Part shown: piece after piece, positions 24,425 to 31,942 of the stretch
How positions within the stretch are numbered: position 1 is the stretch's first letter
How the letters are laid out: every line of letters begins with the position of its first letter
NCBI RefSeq assembly: GCF_002564045.1
Contig: NZ_PDJK01000001.1
Span: 496,001-560,000, forward strand
Direction: 5' to 3'
DNA from: Amycolatopsis sulphurea
Lineage (GTDB): Bacteria; Actinomycetota; Actinomycetes; Mycobacteriales; Pseudonocardiaceae
DNA: 64,000 nucleotides
Made by a program: the position numbers and the translations under genes
Notes under the pieces: generated by a model
Told to the model about the DNA's origin: nothing
Databases searched by the model: none
Seen by the model: only the letters and a program-made list of their open reading frames with translations

Positions 24425-25195
24425 TCACCCGGCCAGTTCGCGCAGCAGCACTCGCGGACGTCCGTCCACCGGATCGGGCACGACCTGGCCGTCCACTTCG
24501 AACACCTCGCGGAAGACGGCCGGGGTCAGGACCTCTTCCGGCGGGCCGGCCGCGGCGATCGCACCCGCCTTGAGGGCAACGATCGCCGTGGCGTACCGGG
24601 CGGCGAGGTCCAACGTGTGCAGGGCGGCGATCACCGTGATGCCGAGCGACGAGACGAGGCTGAGCGCGGAGATCTGGTGCGCCGGATCGAGGTGATTGGT
24701 CGGTTCGTCCAGCACCAGCAGCTCCGGCTGCTGCGCGAGGGCGCGGGCCAGCAGCACGCGCTGACGTTCGCCACCGGACAATGTGGACAGTGGCCGATCG
24801 GCGAACACCTCGGCCCCGGTGCGCCGCAGCGCTTCCGCGACGACCGCTTCGTCCGCGGCGGTAAGCCGGTCGAATGCGCCGAGGTGCGGGTAGCGGCCGA
24901 GCCGGACCGCTTCCCGTGCGGTGAAGTCGTACCCGCCGGCCTGGTCCTGGCCGAGCACACCGACCCGGCGGGCGACGTCGCGGTGGCGGGCGGCCCAGAT
25001 GTCGTCGTCCCCGAGCCGCACCACCCCCATCTTGGGCCGCAGCGCCCGGTAGACGGTCTTGAGCAGCGTGGACTTGCCGCTGCCGTTCGGGCCGACGACG
25101 GCGACGAACTCACCTGCCGCGATCGTCAAGGTCACGTCGTGGACCGCGGGCACTTCCGCGTAGCCGGCGGAAACGCCATCGAAGACCAGCTTCAC
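24425..25195 (-). CDS. FecCD/BtuD-type ABC importer ATPase
   Basis: A 256-residue ATPase of metallophore/cobalamin importers. Walker A G-P-N-G-S-G-K-S-T near residue 36, signature L-S-G-G-E-R-Q-R near 138, Walker B L-L-V-L-D-E-P near 158 and the switch His (A-A-L-H-T-L-D-L-A near 190). GTG at 25195 overlaps the permease stop. It is the last gene of the three-gene importer operon whose promoter carries the GGAAC-N17-CGAC motif. Confidence 0.88.
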   Translation of the reverse strand: MKLVFDGVSAGYAEVPAVHDVTLTIAAGEFVAVVGPNGSGKSTLLKTVYRALRPKMGVVRLGDDDIWAARHRDVARRVGVLGQDQAGGYDFTAREAVRLGRYPHLGAFDRLTAADEAVVAEALRRTGAEVFADRPLSTLSGGERQRVLLARALAQQPELLVLDEPTNHLDPAHQISALSLVSSLGITVIAALHTLDLAARYATAIVALKAGAIAAAGPPEEVLTPAVFREVFEVDGQVVPDPVDGRPRVLLRELAG

Positions 25196-26265
25196 GACAA
25201 GCCCACCGTTCCCGCCGCGCTGCGGCGCAGGACCACCAGGAACAACGGCACCCCGATAGCCGCGGTCAGAATGCCGATCGGCAGCTCGGTCGGGGCCAGC
25301 ACGAGCCGGGCGGCGGTGTCGGCCCAGACGATCACGAGCGCGCCGAGCAGCGCCGTCACCGGCAGCGCGCGGCGGTGGTCGGCTCCGACGAGCAGGCGGG
25401 CCAGGTTGGGCACGATCAGCCCGATGAACCCGATGCTGCCCGACACCGCGACGACCGTCCCGGTCAGCAGCGCGACGATCACCAGCAGCACCGCGCGGGC
25501 GCGAGCGGCGTCGAGCCCGAGTGAGGCGGCGCCGTCGTCGCCCAGCACCAGCAGGTTCAGCCGGCCCGCACCGGCGGCCGACACGACCACCAGGACCAGG
25601 ACGACCGCCGAACAGGTCAGGGCCAGTGGCCACTGGGCACCGGCGAGGCTGCCGAGGATCCAGAACAGGATCTGCTGCTGCGCGTCGACGTCGTGCGTGC
25701 GCAGCAGCAGGAAGGAGATCACCCCGGCCAGCAGCTGCCCGATCGCGATCCCGGTCATCACCATCCGCCCGGCCTGGATCCGCCCCGCCGTGCGGGAAAA
25801 CCCGAACACCACGAGCGCGGTGGCGACCGCACCGCCGAACGCGGCCAGCGGCAGGGTGAGCAGCCCGGCTACGCCGGCGCCGATCGTGGTCAGCACGAGC
25901 ACAGCACCGACGCCCGCTCCCGAAGTGAGCCCGAGGATGAAGGGCTCCCCGAGAGGATTGCGGACCATCGCCTGGGTCAGCAGACCGGCGACGGCCAGTC
26001 CCGCGCCGACGAACACGCCCTGCAGCACCCGTGGCACGCGCAGGTTCCACACGATGAAGTCGGACGCCCCGGGGCCGCCGCGCCCGGCGAGGTGGGCACC
26101 CACGATGGACGTCACCTCGCCGGGCGCGATGGCCACCGGCCCGAGGCCGACTGCGACCAGCGCCGAGACCACCAGCGCCCCGGCGAGCACAACGAGGATC
26201 ACCGCGATCGGGATCCCGCCGAGCACACCGCTAGCCCGGGACCGGACCTCCGGACGCACTGTCAC
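25192..26265 (-). CDS. FecCD-type ABC importer permease
   Basis: A 357-residue permease with about ten hydrophobic helices. Family landmarks are R-x-P-R-V-L near residue 74 (L-R-V-P-R-V-L-Q-G), G-L-L-T-Q-A-M-V-R-N-P-L near 92-103 and G-F-I-G-L-I-V-P-N-L near 275-284. One gene encodes the permease, so a homodimer is expected, as in BtuC. It overlaps both neighbours by four bases, so the operon is tightly coupled. Confidence 0.9.
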   Translation of the reverse strand: MTVRPEVRSRASGVLGGIPIAVILVVLAGALVVSALVAVGLGPVAIAPGEVTSIVGAHLAGRGGPGASDFIVWNLRVPRVLQGVFVGAGLAVAGLLTQAMVRNPLGEPFILGLTSGAGVGAVLVLTTIGAGVAGLLTLPLAAFGGAVATALVVFGFSRTAGRIQAGRMVMTGIAIGQLLAGVISFLLLRTHDVDAQQQILFWILGSLAGAQWPLALTCSAVVLVLVVVSAAGAGRLNLLVLGDDGAASLGLDAARARAVLLVIVALLTGTVVAVSGSIGFIGLIVPNLARLLVGADHRRALPVTALLGALVIVWADTAARLVLAPTELPIGILTAAIGVPLFLVVLRRSAAGTVGLS

Positions 26266-27290
26266 TTGTGGAGCGCTTCGGCGATCTTCGCGACCGCGTC
26301 GCCGTTGAGCACGCTGGGAGACAGCAGGATGCTCTGCGGCACCACAGCGAACCGGTTCTCCCTTACCGCCACCGTCCCGGCGAGCACCGGGCTGCTGCGG
26401 ATGGAGTTGAGCAGGTCCTCGTCGCTGCCCGGAGCGAAGCCGGAGACCACGACGATCGCCTGCGGGTCGCGCTTGACGACCTCCTCAGCACTGAGGTTCG
26501 CGAAGTCCTGTAAGGCGTCCTCGGCGATGTTCTTGCCACCTGCCAGGGTGATGACGCCGTTGGCCAGCCCGGTCCCGCCCTGGGCCATCACCGGCTGCCC
26601 GGCCGCGGGTGGCGTGGACAGCGCGAGCACCCGCACCGGCGTGCCCGCCGTGCTCTTGACCTTGTCGACCGCCGCGGTGATCTGGGAAACCAGCTCGGCG
26701 CCGCGCTGCTCGACGCCGAAGACCTTGGCCACCTGCTGGACAAAGGTCGTCGTCGCGGCCAGGTCCTTGACCGCCGTGCCCTTGTTCGTGTCGCAGGCGA
26801 CCAGCGACTTCGCCCCGGCCTTGGCGAGCTGATCGACACTCGGGGTGCCGTCGAACCCGCCGAAGCTGTAGCTGGAGATGCCGATGACCAGGTCGGGCTT
26901 GGCCGCGATCACGGCTTCGGCGTTGCCCTGGCCGGGGTCGATCACCTTGATCTTCGCCAGCTTCGCCGCTTCGTCCCCGGTGAAGGCCTTGAAGAAGTCC
27001 GGCGCGGCGGTTCCGACGATCTGGTCGCCGACGCCCAGACGCTCGAGGATCGCGGCCGCGCCGCCGTCCATCGTGACCACCCGCCGCGGCGGCGAGGACA
27101 GCTGCGGTGGCTCCGGGCAGGCCGGGGCCTGCGGGTGCCCGTCCATGCTCATGGAGGTGGGCGGTGCCGAGGACGGCGCCGCGGCGGGCGTGGCCGGATC
27201 AGCGCTGCCGCACGCTGTCAGTCCGAAGAGGACGGCCACGGTGGTGGCCGTCCAGCGCAGTGCTCTCACCGGTATCTCCCTCGGCGTCAT
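26262..27290 (-). CDS. metal/metallophore-binding lipoprotein of the ABC importer
   Basis: A 342-residue class III solute-binding protein. Signal peptide with lipobox L-T-A-C at about residues 22-25, then a short Met/His/Cys-bearing linker (S-M-S-M-D-G-H-P-Q, A-P-A-C-P-E-P-P) before the first lobe starting R-R-V-V-T-M-D-G. Conserved P-D-L-V-I-G-I in lobe 1 is visible. Such proteins bind Fe-siderophores, haem, cobalamin or other metal complexes. ATG at 27290 lies about 20 bases past the -10 of its promoter. Neighbouring isocyanide biosynthesis suggests that it may bind a metal-isocyanide complex, which is inference. Confidence 0.85.
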   Translation of the reverse strand: MTPREIPVRALRWTATTVAVLFGLTACGSADPATPAAAPSSAPPTSMSMDGHPQAPACPEPPQLSSPPRRVVTMDGGAAAILERLGVGDQIVGTAAPDFFKAFTGDEAAKLAKIKVIDPGQGNAEAVIAAKPDLVIGISSYSFGGFDGTPSVDQLAKAGAKSLVACDTNKGTAVKDLAATTTFVQQVAKVFGVEQRGAELVSQITAAVDKVKSTAGTPVRVLALSTPPAAGQPVMAQGGTGLANGVITLAGGKNIAEDALQDFANLSAEEVVKRDPQAIVVVSGFAPGSDEDLLNSIRSSPVLAGTVAVRENRFAVVPQSILLSPSVLNGDAVAKIAEALHK

Positions 27291-27310
27291 CGACGTGTTC
27301 CGGACCAGTG

Positions 27311-27336
27311 GTCGCACGTAAGGGTGACCCGGTTCC
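27311..27336 (-). promoter_or_regulatory. ECF-type promoter of the ABC importer operon
   Basis: On the minus strand GGAAC (complement of 27332-27336), a 17-base spacer and CGAC (complement of 27311-27314). The transcript start would be near 27304, giving a leader of about 14 bases before ATG at 27290. Confidence 0.6.
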
Positions 27337-27383
27337 CGGCGCCGTCCCGATTGCTCGGTGAACCAAGTCACAACGGGCGGCCT

Positions 27384-27409
27384 GGAACTCACTCCATGGA
27401 GTGACCGAC
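27384..27409 (+). promoter_or_regulatory. ECF-type promoter of the MFS-biosynthesis operon
   Basis: GGAAC at 27384-27388, a 17-base spacer and CGAC at 27406-27409. The transcript start would be about 42 bases before the MFS start codon. The spacer is occupied by a 16-base perfect palindrome. Confidence 0.6.
27389..27404. promoter_or_regulatory. palindromic operator inside the promoter spacer
   Basis: TCACTCCATGGAGTGA is a perfect 16-base palindrome that fills the space between the -35 and -10 of the plus-strand promoter. A dimeric repressor bound here would block the biosynthetic operon but not the importer promoter 50 bases away. Confidence 0.5.
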
Positions 27410-27457
27410 TTCTGGATTCGAGGCCCGGTTCCGGGCCCCACTGGGAGGACATCCGCC

Positions 27458-28804
27458 ATGCCGTCACGCTCACGCCTGCCCGACGAGGACTGCTGGCCGT
27501 TGGTCGCGGTCGCCGGGCTCGTGTCCTTCGTCGCCATGCTCGACATGAACATCGTCAACGTCGGCCTGGCCGACATCGCCGCCGCGTTCGAGATCTCGCC
27601 CGGTGCCGCGCAGTGGGCGGCACTGGGCTACCAGCTGCCGGTGGTCGCGCTGCTGCTACCGGCCGGGCGCTGGCTCGACCAGGTCGGTATGCGGCCCGCG
27701 CTGCTGGCCGCGCTGACCGGCTTCACGGTGTTCAGCGTCTCGTCCGCGATCTCGGCGTGGCCCGCGTGGCTGTTCGTTTCCCGCGTGGGACAAGGGATCT
27801 TCGGCGCGGTGCTGTTCGTGCTCATGCCGGTCGTCGCCGCCCGGGCCGTGCGGGCCGAGACCCGCGGGCGGGCGATGAGCGTCCCGGCGACGCTCGGCCC
27901 GTTGGGCGCCGTGGCCGGTCCCGCGGTCGGCGGTCTGCTGCTGGACGCGTTCGGCTGGCGATCGATCTTCCTGGTCAAGATCCCGTTCTGCGTCCTGGCC
28001 TTCCTGCTGGCGCGGCGCCATGCGCCGAACGGTGGAGCACTGCGGGCACCCGACCGGCGGGCCTGGGTGAACGGCGGCCTGGCCGCCGCCGCGCTCACCG
28101 CGGTGCTGCTGGCGCTGACCTTCGGCGGAACCGACCAGCGCTGGCTGCTCCTGCTCGCGGTCGCCGTCGTACCGCTCGCGTGGTGGCTCAAGGGATCGGG
28201 CGCCGGACCGGTACGGGCCTTGCTTCGGGATACGGGCCCGGGCCGCGTCACCATCGCGGTGCTGGCCCTGGCGGCGGCGTTCGGCGCGATGAACTACCTC
28301 GTCGCCCTGCACCTGCAACGCGCCGACGGGATCAGCGCCGCGCAGACGGGACTGACCGTGCTGGTCTTCTCCGCGGCGATGGCGGTCCTCGGGCCGGTCG
28401 GCGGCAGGCTCGCCGACCACTGGGGCACCCGCCGCACCGCGGTCGCCGGCGCCGCCCTCACCGCGGCCGGACTGCTCCTCCTGCTCCCGCTCGGCGAGAC
28501 CTGGCACCCGGCGGACGTCGCGTGGCGGCTCGCCATCGCCGGCGCAGGCCTGGGTCTCTACGGAGGCCCGGCCCAGTTGCTCGTGCTCACCTCGGCCGCC
28601 CCTGGGGGGATGAACACCGCGGGCGCGGTCGTGCAGCTCGGCCGCAGCCTCGGCTTCACCCTCGGCCCCGCCCTCGCCACGACGACCTGGGCGTTGAGCG
28701 GCTACGGCCCGAACGTCCTGGCGGGACTCGTCTTCGCCGCCGTGGCCGCCTGCGCGGCCGTTCCTTTGCTTGCGTTTCGCCCGGCTGTGCCGGCTCACTC
28801 CTGA
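27458..28804 (+). CDS. MFS drug/metabolite exporter (DHA2-like)
   Basis: A 448-residue transporter with about 12-14 hydrophobic helices. Conserved motif A is seen as G-R-W-L-D-Q-V-G-M-R near residue 70, motif B around R-V-G-Q-G-I-F-G-A near 109 and motif C around G-P-L-G-A-V-A-G-P-A-V-G-G near 147. ATG at 27458 follows GGGAGG. It is the first gene of the biosynthetic operon, 11 bases ahead of the amidotransferase, and probably exports the isocyanide product. Confidence 0.87.
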   Translation: MPSRSRLPDEDCWPLVAVAGLVSFVAMLDMNIVNVGLADIAAAFEISPGAAQWAALGYQLPVVALLLPAGRWLDQVGMRPALLAALTGFTVFSVSSAISAWPAWLFVSRVGQGIFGAVLFVLMPVVAARAVRAETRGRAMSVPATLGPLGAVAGPAVGGLLLDAFGWRSIFLVKIPFCVLAFLLARRHAPNGGALRAPDRRAWVNGGLAAAALTAVLLALTFGGTDQRWLLLLAVAVVPLAWWLKGSGAGPVRALLRDTGPGRVTIAVLALAAAFGAMNYLVALHLQRADGISAAQTGLTVLVFSAAMAVLGPVGGRLADHWGTRRTAVAGAALTAAGLLLLLPLGETWHPADVAWRLAIAGAGLGLYGGPAQLLVLTSAAPGGMNTAGAVVQLGRSLGFTLGPALATTTWALSGYGPNVLAGLVFAAVAACAAVPLLAFRPAVPAHS

Positions 28805-28815
28805 AGGGAACCACC

Positions 28816-30633
28816 ATGTGCGGAATCACCGGTTGGGCGTCCTACCACCGGGACACCACACCACTCGCGCCCGTGCTGGACGCGATGACCGCGACGCTGA
28901 CCCCACGCGGACCGGACGCCGGTGGCACCTGGATGAGCCCGACCGCCGCGCTCGGGCACCGCCGCCTGTCGGTGCTCGACCTCGAAGGCGGCGTCCAGCC
29001 GATGACGGCCGGCGACATCGTCCTCAGCTACAGCGGCGAGGTCTACAACCACCATGAGCTCCGCGTCGAGCTGCGCCGCCGCGGCCACGAGTTCCGGACG
29101 CGCAGCGACACCGAGGTCGTCCTGCACGCCTACCGCGAATGGGGCCCGGAGGTCGCCACCCGGCTGGAAGGCATGTACGCCTTCGCCGTGTGGGACGAAT
29201 TCCGGCAGCAGCTCGTGTTGATCCGTGACCGGCTCGGCGTGAAACCCCTGTACTGGGCCGAAATCGACGGGGGTCTCGCGTTCGCGTCCGAACCCAAGGC
29301 GCTGTTCGCCCACCCCGAGCTCGAACCCCGCGTCGACGGCGCCGGTCTGCGCGAGGCCTGCAGCCTGCTCTTCTCCACCGGCGCCACGCTCTGGCAGGGC
29401 GTCCGCGAGGTCGAGCCGGGTGGCATGGTCGTGCTGGACCGCAACGGGATCACCGAATCCCGTTACTGGCAGCTGGACGCGCGGCCGCACAACGACGACC
29501 GCGACGCCACGATCGAGCGGGTCCGCGAACTCGTCGACCACGCCGCCCGCACCCAGCTCGAAGCCGACGTCCCCCTGTGCAGCCTGCTCTCCGGCGGTCT
29601 CGACTCCAGCGTCATCACCGCCCTGATCGCCGGCGAGCTGCGTCCCGAAGGCGAACGCCTGCGCTCCTACGCCGTCGACTACAGCGACCAGGCCGAACAG
29701 TTCACCGGCGACGTCCTGCGCACCGGGCACGACACGCCGTTCGCCGCCGAGGCCGGCGCGTTCATCGGCACCGACCACTCCACCGTCGTCCTCGACCCGA
29801 TGGCCTTGCTGGATCCGGCGAACCGCGCGGCGGTCGTCATTGCCCGGGACTCGCCGATCGGCGTCGGGGACATGGACACCTCGCTGTACCTGCTGTTCGG
29901 CGAGATCCGCAAACACTCCACCGTCGCGCTCTCCGGCGAGGCCGCCGACGAGGTGTTCGGCGGCTATCCCTGGTTCCACAACCCGAAAGCGCTTGCCTCG
30001 CCGACGTTCCCGTGGCTGCTGGTGACCGGCGACGAAGCCGCCGTGCCGCTGCACCCCGACGTCGCGGCGAAGCTGGACATCGCCACGTTCCGCGACGACA
30101 CCTACCGCGATGCCCTCGCCGCCGTTCCCCACCTCGACGCCGAGACGCCGGAAGAGTACCGGCAACGCGAAATGCAGCACCTGTCCCTGACCCGTTGGCT
30201 GCGGCAGCTGCTGCACCGCAAGGACCGCCTCAGCATGGCCCAGGGCCTGGAAGTCCGCGTCCCGTACTGCGACCACCGGCTCGTCGAGTACGCATTCAAC
30301 GCGCCCTGGGCGCTGAAGAGCTTCGACGGCCGGGAAAAGAGCCTTCTGCGTGCGGCCGGCCGGGGACTCGTGCCCGAGTCCGTGCTCACCCGGCCCAAGA
30401 ACCACTACCCGGCCACCCACCACCCCGAATACAACCGCGGCCTGCAAGCGCTGGCCGCAGCCGCCTTGTCCACACGGGACGGTCAGGTCCGCGACATCGT
30501 CGACGAAACGCAGATCAAGCCGCTGCTGGACGCGCCCGCAGAAGGTCTCGAATGGGGACAGCGGCTGCGCTTGGAGCGCGTCGTCGACCTGGCCCTCTGG
30601 CTCGACCACCACAACCCCGCGATCACCCTGTGA
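28816..30633 (+). CDS. asparagine-synthetase-like amidotransferase
   Basis: A 605-residue class II glutamine amidotransferase. Cys2 (M-C-G-I-T-G-W) is the glutaminase nucleophile, so the protein can use glutamine. The synthetase domain has the ATP-pyrophosphate loop S-G-G-L-D-S-S near residue 258 and the later S-G-E-A-A-D-E-V-F-G-G-Y near 374-385. AsnB-like enzymes in secondary metabolism turn carboxylates into amides. Placed between an exporter and P450/isocyanide genes, it may amidate an isocyano amino acid. A housekeeping asparagine role is less likely here. The start follows AAGGGAA by five bases. Confidence 0.85.
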   Translation: MCGITGWASYHRDTTPLAPVLDAMTATLTPRGPDAGGTWMSPTAALGHRRLSVLDLEGGVQPMTAGDIVLSYSGEVYNHHELRVELRRRGHEFRTRSDTEVVLHAYREWGPEVATRLEGMYAFAVWDEFRQQLVLIRDRLGVKPLYWAEIDGGLAFASEPKALFAHPELEPRVDGAGLREACSLLFSTGATLWQGVREVEPGGMVVLDRNGITESRYWQLDARPHNDDRDATIERVRELVDHAARTQLEADVPLCSLLSGGLDSSVITALIAGELRPEGERLRSYAVDYSDQAEQFTGDVLRTGHDTPFAAEAGAFIGTDHSTVVLDPMALLDPANRAAVVIARDSPIGVGDMDTSLYLLFGEIRKHSTVALSGEAADEVFGGYPWFHNPKALASPTFPWLLVTGDEAAVPLHPDVAAKLDIATFRDDTYRDALAAVPHLDAETPEEYRQREMQHLSLTRWLRQLLHRKDRLSMAQGLEVRVPYCDHRLVEYAFNAPWALKSFDGREKSLLRAAGRGLVPESVLTRPKNHYPATHHPEYNRGLQALAAAALSTRDGQVRDIVDETQIKPLLDAPAEGLEWGQRLRLERVVDLALWLDHHNPAITL

Positions 30634-30650
30634 ACTCGCCCGGAGAAGCC

Positions 30651-31871
30651 ATGTCGCTGCCCGAAGAACCCATCCCGCTGTACGGCGCCGAGTACAAAAC
30701 CGACCCCTACCCGCTCTACACCGCGATGCGGGACAAGTGCCCGGTGCACCGCGTCGGATTCCCCAGTGGCGTCAACGCCTGGCTCGTGACCGGCTACGAC
30801 GCCGCCCACGCCACCCTCAACGACCGCCGCCTGGGCAAGAACCACCGCCTCGGCAACGACGGCTGGCGCGCGCTGGCGTCGATCATGCCCGAACCCCAGC
30901 ACTCCCAGCTGCAGGTCCACCTGCTGCACCAGGACCCGCCGAAGCACACGGCCATGCGCAAGCTCGTCCTGGACGCTTTCGCGCCGCGCCGCGTGGAATC
31001 CCTGAGGCCGCGGTTCCAGGAGATCGCCGGCACCCTCGTCACCGAGTTCCCCGCCGACGGACCACTGGACCTGGTCACGCTGTTTGCCGCGAAGTTCCCG
31101 TTCCTCGTGCTGGCCGAGACGATCGGCTTGTCTCCGGCGCTGGCCAAGGACTTCCGCCGTGAGTGGGGCAAGGTCGTGGCCCCGGTCGGCCCGAAGGACC
31201 CGCGACGCCCCGAGTACGAACGGCTCCTGCACGAGCTGCAGACCTACATCACCGACGTCGTCGCGGACAACCGCGAAACCGGCGGCGACGGACTGCTCGC
31301 CGGACTCGTCACCGCACACACCCAGGGCGCCCTGAGCAAGGAAGAGCTGGACTCGATGATCTTCCAGCTCCTGGTCGCCGGACAGGAACCGGTCACCAAC
31401 CAGATCACCACGATGCTCGTCGCGCTCCTGCGCCACCCTTCGCAACTCGCGCGGCTGCGCGCGGCACCCGAGCTGCTCCCGCAAGCCGTCGAAGAACTCC
31501 TGCGCTATGACAGCGCGTTCGAGCTGACCACCTGGCGCTTCCTCGCCGAAGACGACGGCCTCCACGGCCGCCACGTCCCCGCCGGCGACTCGATCATCGT
31601 TTCGCTCTGCGCCGCCAACCGCGACCCCGGCCAGTTCCCCAACCCCGACGAGCTGGACTTCGACCGCAGCCCCAACCCGCACCTCGCCTTCGGCCACGGC
31701 ATCCACTTCTGCCCCGGCGCCGCCCTCGCCCGCGCCGAACTGCAGATCGCCCTCGGCACGCTGCTCGCCCGGCTGCCCCGGTTCCGCCTCGCCGTCCCCG
31801 ACGCGGACCTGAAGTGGGTTCCCGCCGTCCTCGGCCGCGGCGTGAGCAGCCTGCCGGTCACGACCGACTGA
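30651..31871 (+). CDS. cytochrome P450
   Basis: A 406-residue bacterial P450. Haem-binding loop F-G-H-G-I-H-F-C-P-G near residues 347-356, ExxR as E-E-L-L-R near 281-285. The I-helix oxygen motif reads A-G-Q-E-P-V-T-N, lacking the usual Thr pair after the acid, a difference seen in some P450s that do radical coupling rather than hydroxylation. ATG at 30651 follows GGAGAAG. In yeast, Dit2 (P450) dimerises the Dit1 product into dityrosine; by analogy this enzyme could join two tyrosine-derived units. Redox partners are not encoded nearby. Confidence 0.88.
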   Translation: MSLPEEPIPLYGAEYKTDPYPLYTAMRDKCPVHRVGFPSGVNAWLVTGYDAAHATLNDRRLGKNHRLGNDGWRALASIMPEPQHSQLQVHLLHQDPPKHTAMRKLVLDAFAPRRVESLRPRFQEIAGTLVTEFPADGPLDLVTLFAAKFPFLVLAETIGLSPALAKDFRREWGKVVAPVGPKDPRRPEYERLLHELQTYITDVVADNRETGGDGLLAGLVTAHTQGALSKEELDSMIFQLLVAGQEPVTNQITTMLVALLRHPSQLARLRAAPELLPQAVEELLRYDSAFELTTWRFLAEDDGLHGRHVPAGDSIIVSLCAANRDPGQFPNPDELDFDRSPNPHLAFGHGIHFCPGAALARAELQIALGTLLARLPRFRLAVPDADLKWVPAVLGRGVSSLPVTTD

Positions 31872-31882
31872 GCCGCCACCCA

Positions 31883-31917
31883 GGTATGGCGCCGCGAACC
31901 CCTCGCGGCGCCATACC
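31883..31917 (+). terminator. stem-loop between P450 and isocyanide synthase
   Basis: A 14-base-pair perfect stem (31883-31896 with 31904-31917) with a seven-base loop, 12 bases after the P450 stop and 26 bases before the isocyanide synthase start. No T-tract. It could lower, stabilise or separate expression of the last gene. Confidence 0.55.
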
Positions 31918-31942
31918 ACCCTGCCCTCCTGGAGCCCCCATC

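Noticed and set aside
24425..27290. Cobalamin importer BtuFCD
   Set aside because: The family fits, but no cobalamin riboswitch precedes this operon; it has the ECF promoter shared with the isocyanide locus instead. Cobalamin cannot be ruled out from sequence alone.
28816..30633. Housekeeping asparagine synthetase
   Set aside because: The gene is embedded in an exporter-P450-isocyanide synthase operon behind an ECF-type promoter, so a biosynthetic amidation role is more likely, though the sequence alone does not exclude the common function.
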